This document shows, one piece after another, positions 14,143 to 20,703 of a DNA stretch of 20,703 bases. The stretch lies in the IMG/VR virus record IMGVR_UViG_3300025274_000088, positions 1-20,703 of that record; one strand, given 5' to 3'. Under the pieces are notes generated by a model. It was not told the origin of the DNA. It did no database searches and worked only from the letters and a program-made list of their open reading frames with translations. The stretch is from a virus. The number at the start of each line of letters is the position of its first letter. Position 1 is the first letter of the stretch. A program made the translations under genes and the position numbers.

Positions 14143-14513
14143 CCACTTATGCTCCACTTCATGCAGGGTTGACGATTCGCGAGTCCTCCATTCATGGCCT
14201 GGGGGTCTTCACCCTTGTCGACCTTCCTGCCGCGGAGATTTTAGGTATTAGCCACGTCTGCGACCGAACAAACGGACGGTATCACCAGGACTATATCAGA
14301 ACCCCTATCGGGGGCATGATTAACCACTCAGACGCGCCTAACTGCCGCAAAATCTCCGTTCAGCCGGGGGCAACTTGGACCCAGGAGATATTCGGAACGC
14401 TCCCTGAAGGCGCCATATCTGACACGATGGCGATTGAAACCACCCGCCAGATTCTGGCAGGGGAAGAGCTTACGGTCACGTATACGATTTACAGACTGGA
14501 GGACGACGAATGA
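14139..14513 (+). CDS. SET-domain protein, putative lysine methyltransferase
   Basis: A compact 124-residue SET domain. SET enzymes transfer a methyl group from S-adenosylmethionine to protein lysines. Motifs in order: LTIRESSIHGLGVF (11-24, with the GxGVF turn), GGMINHSDAPNC (58-69, the NHS pocket for the cofactor) and ILAGEELTVTY (105-115, the GEELxxxY motif with catalytic-type Tyr115). No pre-SET, post-SET or targeting domain is present, so it is a minimal enzyme. It is translationally coupled by ATGA overlaps to the genes on both sides. The target could be a host ribosomal or nucleoid protein or a phage protein; none is visible. All core motifs are intact. Confidence 0.85.
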   Translation: MTTYAPLHAGLTIRESSIHGLGVFTLVDLPAAEILGISHVCDRTNGRYHQDYIRTPIGGMINHSDAPNCRKISVQPGATWTQEIFGTLPEGAISDTMAIETTRQILAGEELTVTYTIYRLEDDE

Positions 14514-14965
14514 AGCGGCTTTATATTGATCGCATCGACGAGAGCGCCTCGGCGACTATCTCAAAACTCTGGTCACCGGATGCCGATTTTAAACTGTTTG
14601 GGCTTGAGCGGGCGTGGCGTTTAAACAAGGCAAACAGCAGCTGTTTCCCCGAGGGGATTTATACGCTCGTTGAGTGGGAATCCCCCAACTGGGGCACCGT
14701 CTGGGCCTTCGTTGGCGGGACAGTTAGCCCCATTCGTGGGGATGTTCCCAAGCTGGGGGCCAGATGGGGCTGCTTAATACACCCGGCAAACTACTTCCAC
14801 CAGATCGAAGGGTGCCTTGCCCCTGGTATGCGCCGCGGGCTCAAAGACGGGGAGCTATGTGTCTGGTCCTCCCGAGACGCTCTTAAAGTGCTACAGGAGG
14901 CCCTCGGGCCAGCGCCCCATATTGCCTACGTTCGCCGCGCCCTGGGGGTCAGCGAGGAGGATTGA
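14510..14965 (+). CDS. DUF5675 family protein
   Basis: A 151-residue protein matching DUF5675 as I recall it: FGLERAWRLNKANSSCFPEG (29-48, cf. 'LERPWxxNxxxxSCIPxGxY'), then YTLVEWESP, WGCLIHPANYFHQIEGC (86-102) with the 'HxxN...xxGC' signature. Two cysteines (45 and 102) and a histidine are placed as in the family. Biochemical role unknown; phage copies often occur near lysis or structural genes. Here it sits between a SET protein and a DNA methyltransferase, coupled by ATGA upstream and followed after 2 bases by the next start. GGAGG precedes the ATG. Confidence 0.85.
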   Translation: MKRLYIDRIDESASATISKLWSPDADFKLFGLERAWRLNKANSSCFPEGIYTLVEWESPNWGTVWAFVGGTVSPIRGDVPKLGARWGCLIHPANYFHQIEGCLAPGMRRGLKDGELCVWSSRDALKVLQEALGPAPHIAYVRRALGVSEED

Positions 14966-14967
14966 AG

Positions 14968-16080
14968 ATGAAATTTGGATCTGTGTGTTCAGGCATTGAA
15001 GCCGCCTCGGCTGCATGGAAGCCCTTGGGCTGGGAAGGGTCGTGGTTCGCTGAAATTGAACCCTTTCCGTGTTCCTTGCTGGCCCAGCATTATCCAACCG
15101 TCCCCAACCTTGGGGACATCACAGAGGAGAGTTTTATTGAACGCGCCCGAGCAGCTGGACCTATTGACGTCCTTATTGGAGGCACCCCCTGCCAGAGCTT
15201 CTCAATCGCCGGACTCCGAGGCGGCCTTGGCGATGTCCGCGGCAACTTGGCGCTCCGGTTTATGCAACTGGTGGATGAACTTTGTCCAACCTTCGTCGTC
15301 TGGGAAAACGTCCCCGGAGTACTGTCAAGCAACGACGGAAGGGACTTTGGTTCCATACTCGGGAGTTTGGTCGAATGCGGGTATGGGTGGGCCTATAGAG
15401 TCTTGGACGCTCAGTACTTCGGAGTGGCCCAAAGGCGGCGCCGCGTGTTCGTTGTCGGAAGCCTTGGAAACAACTGGGCCGCTGCCGCAGAAATACTTTC
15501 TATCCGAGAAAGCCTGCAAGGGCATCCTGCGCCGAGCCGCGAAACGGGGGAAGGACTTACCGGCCCGCTTGAACAAGGCCCTGAGGGCAGTGGCGGGCCC
15601 ATACCATCACAGGGTGCAAACAATGGGGGCGGTGAAGGGGCTCTGTTCGGTTTTTATTCCAGTGTAGGGACGCAGGAAATGAATGGAATAAGAGAAGGGG
15701 GCCCCATGCCCCCCTTAAAGGCTTCCGCCGTTGCTGCCGCGGCTGGATTTCTTCCAGACCAGGGAAGCAAGGCAGAAGGAATGGGTTATGAGAAAGAGGT
15801 CTCCCCGACCCTACGGCAATCCAAAACCCCTGGGGTTGAGCAGAACATGGCCGTAAGGCGCCTCACCCCCAGAGAATGTGAACGACTGCAAGGATTCCCG
15901 GACGACTATACGCAGGTTCACCACCGCGGCAAGCCCGCCAGTGATGGGCCCCGCTACCGGGCACTGGGCAATTCAATGGCCGTGCCGGTGGTGCAGTGGA
16001 TCGGCCGGGGAATTGAGCGAATTAGAGCTCTGTGCGATTCAGTGCGTCCACCCACGCCTGGGCGAGCATATAGGCGATAA
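14968..16080 (+). CDS. DNA (cytosine-5) methyltransferase
   Basis: A 370-residue m5C methyltransferase with motifs in order: I FGSVCSGIEAAS (cofactor loop), IV GGTPCQSFSIAG with catalytic Cys75, VI ENVPG (113-117), VIII QRRRRVFVVG (155-164), a variable Gly/Pro-rich target-recognition region (about 170-290), IX RRLTPRECERLQGFPDDY (297-314) and X ALGNSMAVPVV (332-342). It methylates cytosine in a specific short site, probably protecting phage DNA from host restriction. The ATG at 14968 is preceded by AGGAGG with a 7-base gap; a TTG two codons upstream (14962) is less likely. No restriction endonuclease gene adjoins, so it acts as an orphan enzyme. The last 59 bases overlap an opposing small gene. 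Confidence 0.95.
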   Translation: MKFGSVCSGIEAASAAWKPLGWEGSWFAEIEPFPCSLLAQHYPTVPNLGDITEESFIERARAAGPIDVLIGGTPCQSFSIAGLRGGLGDVRGNLALRFMQLVDELCPTFVVWENVPGVLSSNDGRDFGSILGSLVECGYGWAYRVLDAQYFGVAQRRRRVFVVGSLGNNWAAAAEILSIRESLQGHPAPSRETGEGLTGPLEQGPEGSGGPIPSQGANNGGGEGALFGFYSSVGTQEMNGIREGGPMPPLKASAVAAAAGFLPDQGSKAEGMGYEKEVSPTLRQSKTPGVEQNMAVRRLTPRECERLQGFPDDYTQVHHRGKPASDGPRYRALGNSMAVPVVQWIGRGIERIRALCDSVRPPTPGRAYRR

Positions 16081-16192
16081 TCACCGCGGCTTGCGGCCAA
16101 GTCTCGACCACCACCACCCCAACTCCAGCGGCGGCAACCTTTTTTGAAACCACGCTAGCGATGCGCTCCTGAGCGAATTTTACGAGTTGCAT
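16022..16192 (-). CDS. 56-residue membrane-like protein overlapping the methyltransferase end
   Basis: The ATG at 16190-16192 has AAGGAGGT on the minus strand with a 6-base gap, among the best ribosome sites in the window. It reads MQLVKFAQERIASVV, a basic KK turn, then a hydrophobic stretch (VAAAGVGVVVVETWPQAAVI, continuing IAYMLAQAWVDAL) and NRTEL. The stop (TAA, 16022-16024) lies inside the methyltransferase gene, giving a tail-to-tail overlap of 59 bases. It is the last gene of the leftward fibre block. Size, single hydrophobic stretch and position near fibre genes would fit a holin-like or small lysis protein, but it could be any short membrane protein. I do not recognise a family. Confidence 0.7.
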   Translation of the reverse strand: MQLVKFAQERIASVVSKKVAAAGVGVVVVETWPQAAVIIAYMLAQAWVDALNRTEL

Positions 16193-16209
16193 TTTAAGAC
16201 CTCCTTGGT

Positions 16210-16563
16210 TTACTCTTCGTCGTCTTTCGTCGATCCTTCCAACGCTTCGTGAATGCGGCTGTAAATCAAGGCCGACCAGATCTGCTCGGCCTGGGACAGG
16301 ATGAGGGTTTTCTGTTTAGAGTTTAAGGAAACGGCGGGATAAGCCTCTTCGTCGGCCGACCCTTTGATTTTCCGAGCGAGATTATACCTTTTGAGTTTTT
16401 CGACGCCGTCGCTCTTATCTTCGGGGATGCTCGCCATCAACGAATTGACACACGCCTCACCGATTTTCATGGGGGTCGTGCTGTCATCAACGAGGATCGG
16501 CGCGTCGTCCATGTCCAGAACCGAAGCCTCGAAGTCGATTAAGTGCTCCTTTTTCTCGGTCAT
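16210..16563 (-). CDS. Conserved-type phage protein of 117 residues
   Basis: The start is placed at the ATG 16561-16563, preceded by AGGAAAGAGAA. Upstream in-frame codons run through the neighbouring gene and look like its shadow. The N-terminus MTEKKEHLIDFEASVLDMDD, then PMKIGEACVNSLMASIPEDK, VEKLKRYNLARKI and a helical end (LILSQAEQIWSALIYSRIHE) follow a pattern I associate with small phage proteins ('xLTLGxxxxNALxA...EKLKRYxLAxKI'). Their function is, to my knowledge, unassigned. It lies 17 bases before the 56-residue gene. Acidic tail (STKDDEE). Confidence 0.75.
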   Translation of the reverse strand: MTEKKEHLIDFEASVLDMDDAPILVDDSTTPMKIGEACVNSLMASIPEDKSDGVEKLKRYNLARKIKGSADEEAYPAVSLNSKQKTLILSQAEQIWSALIYSRIHEALEGSTKDDEE

Positions 16564-16621
16564 TTCTCTTTCCTTTTGTGAGGATGTGGAGGGTTCCTTT
16601 GTGGTTTTGTTCTGTTCTTTC

Positions 16622-17020
16622 TTATTCCCACAGGCCGAAATAGCTCTGACACCGCGAGACCCAGCTCTTCGCGTCGCCAACGGTTGCAGTCCACTCAGCC
16701 GGTGCTGGCAGCGGCGGGTCTTCTGGATCTTCCGGTGCCGGGGCAGCCACGCGCGAACCACGGCGAGAAAGATGGGAGGCCAACATCTTCAAGGTGCTGG
16801 CCTTGTCGCCCGTCGCATCCTCGTCGAATGTGATTTTCACCGAGGTGCCTGATTCCGCTTCGATCTCGATGTCGCCCGAGGTCACCAGAGCGTCGATGTC
16901 TGCCGCCTCGGCGGTGATGTAGGCCTTTACCTCCAGGGCTGATAGTTCGCCCTGCCACACGTCCATGTCGGCCTGTGCGGCCACGCTGCCGCCGCTTGAA
17001 TCCTTCCGTAGTTCGCTCAT
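16622..17020 (-). CDS. Hypothetical 132-residue protein next to the tail fibre
   Basis: ATG at 17018-17020 with GGAG on the minus strand, at a slightly long spacing. The product is acidic and Ala-rich with the stretches VWQGELSALEVKAYITAEAA, SGDIEIEAESGTSVKITFDE and a Pro-rich break (APAPEDPEDPPLPAPAEW). The end carries the only cysteine (WVSRCQSYFGLWE). It resembles no family I know. It follows the fibre gene after 28 bases and precedes the 117-residue gene, so it may be a fibre-associated or chaperone-like protein, but this is position only. Confidence 0.7.
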   Translation of the reverse strand: MSELRKDSSGGSVAAQADMDVWQGELSALEVKAYITAEAADIDALVTSGDIEIEAESGTSVKITFDEDATGDKASTLKMLASHLSRRGSRVAAPAPEDPEDPPLPAPAEWTATVGDAKSWVSRCQSYFGLWE

Positions 17021-17048
17021 TCTTTCTTCATCTCCGTTGTTTAATGAG

Positions 17049-20000
17049 TTAAAACCGCTCCTCTAACATCGTGAAAGCGTCGCGCATCTGCGATGGTAAT
17101 TTGCTGCGTTGTTTATCGGTTAAGACCTTGGCAAGTTCGGCCATCCACTGGAAATTCTGAAACCCCATATCCCAACTGAACTTTATTGACTTCTGGACAT
17201 TCAAGAACCGATGCCCGGGGGTTCTTCCCTCTCCCGGCAGCTCTGCATGAGTGACAATCCCGGCGTCTTCCATGCGCTGCACCAGAGCGGGATTTGTTAT
17301 TTGCATTCCCCCAAGAATACCCCGGCCTTGCCGCAAAGCCATCTCGGTTGTATATGCACGGCCAGCGATAGCATCGGGAATATCGTCAAGCGCCGTGGCC
17401 CAACTAGTGTCGCTAGCATGAACAGTGCCGTCGCCTTTTATGATAACTCTGGTGGTTGGGATTGCGCCGCCATTGGAAACACTAAAAATATTTTCTCCGT
17501 CAGCGCAATCGCCCCAGCTTGTGCCTCCATCGGTTTTGATTCCGTTAACATTAACCACCCCAATGCCGCCAGTTGTGTCTGTAGTATTCGGCGCTTCAGC
17601 AAGCCCGCGCAGCGTCGTTGCGGCGTATTGCTTTGAGACTCCCAGCAACTCAGCCCCGCCATCCGAGGTGTGTTCCTTGATTCGAAAATACGTATCGTTG
17701 TCTGTTATGGTGGTGTGGCCATGGTTAACATCAGAGCGAAAGTGAACTGAGTTATCCGTTGCTAGAATTAGCTGGCCCCAATTTGTGCCGGTGCTGTGGC
17801 TTGTTTGGATCGAGAAATCTGTGTTTTCTAAATTTACCAGATTAGGTTCGCCAGTACCGTCCACTGTAAGAGCAAGGCCGTCATTTACCGTTGCCGCTGT
17901 CGCCGCGTTGGTGATTCGGAGAGTGCAATTTGTGGACGCGGCTTTGTGAATGTGAAGCTCCTCTACTGGCGCATCCGTGCCGATGCCGACGTTGCCTGAA
18001 TTGTCGATTGTAACTTTGTCTGTGCCATTGTTGCGTATGGTGAGAATGTCCGTCGCGATGTCAGTGTCGTCTGTTTCTCTTGCGTCAATCACGAGGCCGG
18101 CTGCGGTAGCAGCACCAGCGGGAACAACAGCCCTGATTTCTAGTCCGTCTCCAGAGTCAGCGAAGCGTTCGCCGATGAGCGCCCCTCCTCCTGCCGTGCC
18201 GCCACTAGAGCTGTAATTGCCTATCAGCCAAGCGTTTGTGTCACTGGGATTTTGTAACCTCAGAGTATTGCTGGTTACTGCGGATTTGATTTCAAGTGGA
18301 GCACCTGGACTCGACGTGCCGATGCCTACGTCGCCGGAGGAGTCGATTGTGAGTCTTGTGTTTGTTCCAATTGCCGTCGTCCCGATCTTAAACTTGTCGG
18401 AGTCGCCGTCGTCAACCCCCATCGTGAAGGTTTTCGTTCCAGACAAGGCGAAAGCAAGGACTGGATCGCCGTCCGCCTTCGCGTTGCTAATCTGGAAATA
18501 CGTAACATTGCCAGCATCTTCTATTTCTAAGAGTTCTCCGGGGCTCGTCGTCCCGATGCCGACGTTGCCGCTCCTGTCTATCATCATACGCACTGCCATC
18601 GCGGTATCGTGATTCTGCGGCGAAGTCAGGAATTCTATAAATCCTGAAGATGAATTTCCAGGCTGATTACCATGCCCCAGATGAATACCGGCCACCCTTG
18701 CACCCCCGCCATGCGTCAGCTGATTCGGATTGATACTGCTGGCGGAAAGTTCAAGCAGATTTGTTTGGGAATAGTCATTTGATGCGCTATTACCTCCCTG
18801 AAAAACCTGAGTTCCCGTGGTATTACTACCAACGGTTCCGCCACTCATATCAAGAGGATACTCAGGGCTCGCCGTGCCAATGCCGACGTTGCCGGAGGTG
18901 TCAATTGCCAACCTTGTCGTTGACCCGTCGAAGATCTCAAAATTATCACTGCGAGCCCCCACGGTCTGCAAGAGCCACGAAACCGCGTCGTTTGTAATCT
19001 TGATGTGGGGGTTGCTGTTTACGGTTGTTGCTTCTAAGTGGAGCAGCTCAGACGACGACGCCCCCTCCTTGACGTGCAAGTTGTGATCGGGGTCATCCGT
19101 GCCGATGCCGACGTTGCCGCTGGAGTTTAAGCGCATAACCTCGCTTATCCCCGCGGAGGCCCGCACATTAAAAACTAAATCAGCCAATCTCGATGTGGCA
19201 TTAGTCCACACGGCGTCGATACTGGCAGCGGCACGGTCCGCGCCTCCTGTATCCTCAATGTTGAAAGCCAAACCAACACCGAGCCCATTAGCTGCCGTGC
19301 CAGACGTTTGCTTTCCAATGGTCAATGCGTTGAGAACCGTATTCGTCGCAGTCGATACATGAGTGTGCTGTACTGACGTATTGCCAGACGTGTGCAGGAT
19401 ACTACTAATCGGCGATATCCCGATGCCTACGTGGCCGCTGGCGTTGACGATGACATTCTGAACCCACGCCCCGGTCGAAAGATTCTGGATGGAGAAGTCG
19501 TTGTTTTCGTCCGCGACGACCTGCCACTTGTCCGCGTTGTCGTCGCCCTCGTCGGCGAAGAGCTTGAGGTATGCGCCCTTGGCCTCGCCGCCTGTGATCT
19601 GGACGACCGCGTTGTTGGCAGTGCCCTCGCGAGAAACCTCGAATAGCTCTGCGGGGCTCACCCCGATGCCGACGTTGCCGCTTTCATCGATGGTCATTCT
19701 GGTTACTGCTGGACTTGCTGCTGATGTTGCGCCTTTAGTTTTAAAGTGAAGCTTTCCTTGACTATTGCTCCCCGTTCTTTCATGCGTAATCGCAGCACCC
19801 GGCGTATAGGAATTATCCAAATCTCCACCTGTAGACCAAGCACTAAATCCTAAACCTATTTCCTCCCCATCAGACACTCCATTACCATGAAGCAACAGCG
19901 AATACTGATTAGCCGTTGCACTGTCCGTGGCATCTACGTCATCTGTTCGTATCGTAATTCCCGGTGAAATAGGGGCCCCCGTGCCGATGCCTACGTTGCC

Positions 20001-20703
20001 ACCGGTTTCTATGACCATTTTCGGCGAAGCAAAGCTGCTCGTCGGAGAAAATACAAACGCATTGCTCAGGCTGTAATCAACGCCAACAAACCAGTCCGCG
20101 TTTGTATTAAAGTGAATAGCAGCATCATAAGGGTCGTTAGGACCAAGGCGAAGCGTATTAGCCTCGCCTGACTTGGAAAGGTGGAGCAAGGCGTAGGGAC
20201 TCGACGTGCCGATGCCTACGTTGCCGGAACCGAGAACAGTGATAAGATTCGTACTTAAATTGTTGACCTGCAATACCGTCTCGGCATCTGCCAGCATCGC
20301 GACCCCCGTGCTCCCGTTCGACTTCCCTCCCCTGAGAAGGATTGCAGGAACAGTGTCGGTTGGATCGGTGACACCAATTAACCCAACCAGAGTCATACCA
20401 GAAATTCCAGCCGCGTCTGACGCGCCGTAGATCAAGCCCCCGCCATCAGCGGCGTTTGCGTCGCGCACGTAGAATAGCGCATCTGTTGGCAGCTCGTTAG
20501 TGATTCCGTGAGCCACTCCCGAGAATGAGATTGCGAAGCCATTGTTTGTGGTCATCTTCAGGTCGAGCAACTTCGACGGACTCGACGTGCCGATGCCGAC
20601 GTTGCCGTCGCCCCGAAGGACCAGCACATCGTTCACCTGAGTGCCTGAACCGCTTGAAATATCAAACGTGAGATTGTTGCTTGCGGCTGTCCCTGAGTAA
20701 GTC
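17049..20703 (-). CDS. Tail-fibre-like protein with NVGIGTSSP repeats, 5' end outside the window
   Basis: The frame is open to the right edge, so the gene begins beyond it; about 1217 residues are visible. An internal GTG near 20636 should not be taken as the start, since TYSGTAASNN-type fibre sequence precedes it. Ten copies of a motif like NVGIGTSSP (forms include NVGIGTDDP, HVGIGISP, DVGIGTSSP) divide the protein into beta-rich units with 'MxIDxSG' before each motif. Such repeats are common in phage tail fibres, tail spikes and some surface proteins. After the tenth motif about 320 residues follow, ending with DIPDAIAGRAYTTEMALRQG, KSIKFSWDMGFQNFQWMAEL and a basic helix. This C-terminus resembles ends I recall from marine-type fibres, not the S74 self-cleaving chaperone. 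Role: host contact, inferred. Confidence 0.85.
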   Translation of the reverse strand, partial: TYSGTAASNNLTFDISSGSGTQVNDVLVLRGDGNVGIGTSSPSKLLDLKMTTNNGFAISFSGVAHGITNELPTDALFYVRDANAADGGGLIYGASDAAGISGMTLVGLIGVTDPTDTVPAILLRGGKSNGSTGVAMLADAETVLQVNNLSTNLITVLGSGNVGIGTSSPYALLHLSKSGEANTLRLGPNDPYDAAIHFNTNADWFVGVDYSLSNAFVFSPTSSFASPKMVIETGGNVGIGTGAPISPGITIRTDDVDATDSATANQYSLLLHGNGVSDGEEIGLGFSAWSTGGDLDNSYTPGAAITHERTGSNSQGKLHFKTKGATSAASPAVTRMTIDESGNVGIGVSPAELFEVSREGTANNAVVQITGGEAKGAYLKLFADEGDDNADKWQVVADENNDFSIQNLSTGAWVQNVIVNASGHVGIGISPISSILHTSGNTSVQHTHVSTATNTVLNALTIGKQTSGTAANGLGVGLAFNIEDTGGADRAAASIDAVWTNATSRLADLVFNVRASAGISEVMRLNSSGNVGIGTDDPDHNLHVKEGASSSELLHLEATTVNSNPHIKITNDAVSWLLQTVGARSDNFEIFDGSTTRLAIDTSGNVGIGTASPEYPLDMSGGTVGSNTTGTQVFQGGNSASNDYSQTNLLELSASSINPNQLTHGGGARVAGIHLGHGNQPGNSSSGFIEFLTSPQNHDTAMAVRMMIDRSGNVGIGTTSPGELLEIEDAGNVTYFQISNAKADGDPVLAFALSGTKTFTMGVDDGDSDKFKIGTTAIGTNTRLTIDSSGDVGIGTSSPGAPLEIKSAVTSNTLRLQNPSDTNAWLIGNYSSSGGTAGGGALIGERFADSGDGLEIRAVVPAGAATAAGLVIDARETDDTDIATDILTIRNNGTDKVTIDNSGNVGIGTDAPVEELHIHKAASTNCTLRITNAATAATVNDGLALTVDGTGEPNLVNLENTDFSIQTSHSTGTNWGQLILATDNSVHFRSDVNHGHTTITDNDTYFRIKEHTSDGGAELLGVSKQYAATTLRGLAEAPNTTDTTGGIGVVNVNGIKTDGGTSWGDCADGENIFSVSNGGAIPTTRVIIKGDGTVHASDTSWATALDDIPDAIAGRAYTTEMALRQGRGILGGMQITNPALVQRMEDAGIVTHAELPGEGRTPGHRFLNVQKSIKFSWDMGFQNFQWMAELAKVLTDKQRSKLPSQMRDAFTMLEERF
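17980..20610 (-). repeat. Ten DNA repeats coding the NVGIGTSSP motif
   Basis: A block read on the plus strand as a variant of GATGCCGACGTTGCC recurs at 17982, 18321, 18555, 18879, 19104, 19422, 19665, 19986, 20211 and 20592 (first base of GATGCC or AATGCC). Third-base changes (gcctac versus gccgac) and one GTGG variant show drift. Spacings are 339, 234, 324, 225, 318, 243, 321, 225 and 381 bases, all multiples of three and alternating long and short. Confidence 0.9.

Noticed and set aside
14975-15667. A 230-codon plus-strand frame inside the methyltransferase
   Set aside because: It shares bases with the m5C methyltransferase, shows no family motif and has a poor start; the methyltransferase frame is clearly the real one.
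15478-15840. Gly/Pro-rich stretch in the methyltransferase as a foreign insertion
   Set aside because: The target-recognition region of phage m5C methyltransferases is variable, and 'YEKEVSPTLR' type sequence is usual there, so no insertion need be assumed.
17980-20610. CRISPR array or shufflon from the regularly spaced repeats
   Set aside because: The repeats are in one coding frame, spaced 225-381 bases apart and all in the same orientation, which fits coding repeats, not CRISPR spacers or inversion sites.
1-20703. tRNA, rRNA, integrase, attachment sites and insertion sequences
   Set aside because: None could be supported by eye: no cloverleaf-like sequence, no recombinase motifs and no terminal inverted repeats flanked by target duplications.

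Overview
This window reads as part of a tailed double-stranded DNA bacteriophage or prophage. It holds a small and a large terminase subunit, a portal protein, a MuF-type head protein and a long tail-fibre-like protein next to an early/replication module. AGGAGG-type ribosome sites, short ATGA overlaps and good sigma70-like promoters point to a bacterial host. Nothing here identifies the host. The fibre repeat (NVGIGTSSP) is, from general knowledge, frequent in aquatic phages and metagenomes, so a proteobacterial or other aquatic host is only a guess. No integrase, tRNA, CRISPR array or insertion sequence was seen.

Layout. (1) Positions 1-9393, minus strand, read right to left: TerS, TerL, DUF4055-type portal, a small membrane protein with an MscS-like beta segment, a 1700-residue multidomain MuF protein, a 161-residue protein, and the start of one more gene cut by the left edge. 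A likely promoter for this head module lies at 9454-9482. (2) Positions 9495-9740, minus strand: a small helix-turn-helix regulator beside the switch region. (3) Positions 9758-16080, plus strand: an early module from two promoters sharing the same 13-bp -10 region. It encodes a 39-residue membrane peptide, a RecT-like annealing protein, a zinc-ribbon protein, small proteins, a Cys4 protein that may be a replication accessory, a PP-loop ATPase of the PAPS-reductase-like type, a SET-domain protein, a DUF5675 protein and a DNA cytosine-5 methyltransferase. From 12930 on the genes overlap or nearly touch. (4) Positions 16022-20703, minus strand: a tail-fibre-like protein whose 5' end lies outside the window, two small phage proteins and a 56-residue membrane-like protein whose end overlaps the methyltransferase gene tail to tail.

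How it fits together. The left block makes the packaging motor, portal and a protein probably carried in the head. The central block handles recombination, replication and modification of nucleic acid and possibly of protein. The right block makes the host-contact fibre. The most unusual item is the 1700-residue protein: a MuF head-morphogenesis region, a long Ala/Lys-rich helical segment, a HipA/PI-kinase-like domain and a C-terminal segment resembling ADP-ribosyltransferase-like regions, with Pro-rich hinges between modules. This architecture suggests an effector delivered with the virion. All function calls rest on reading motifs by eye; no database search was possible.
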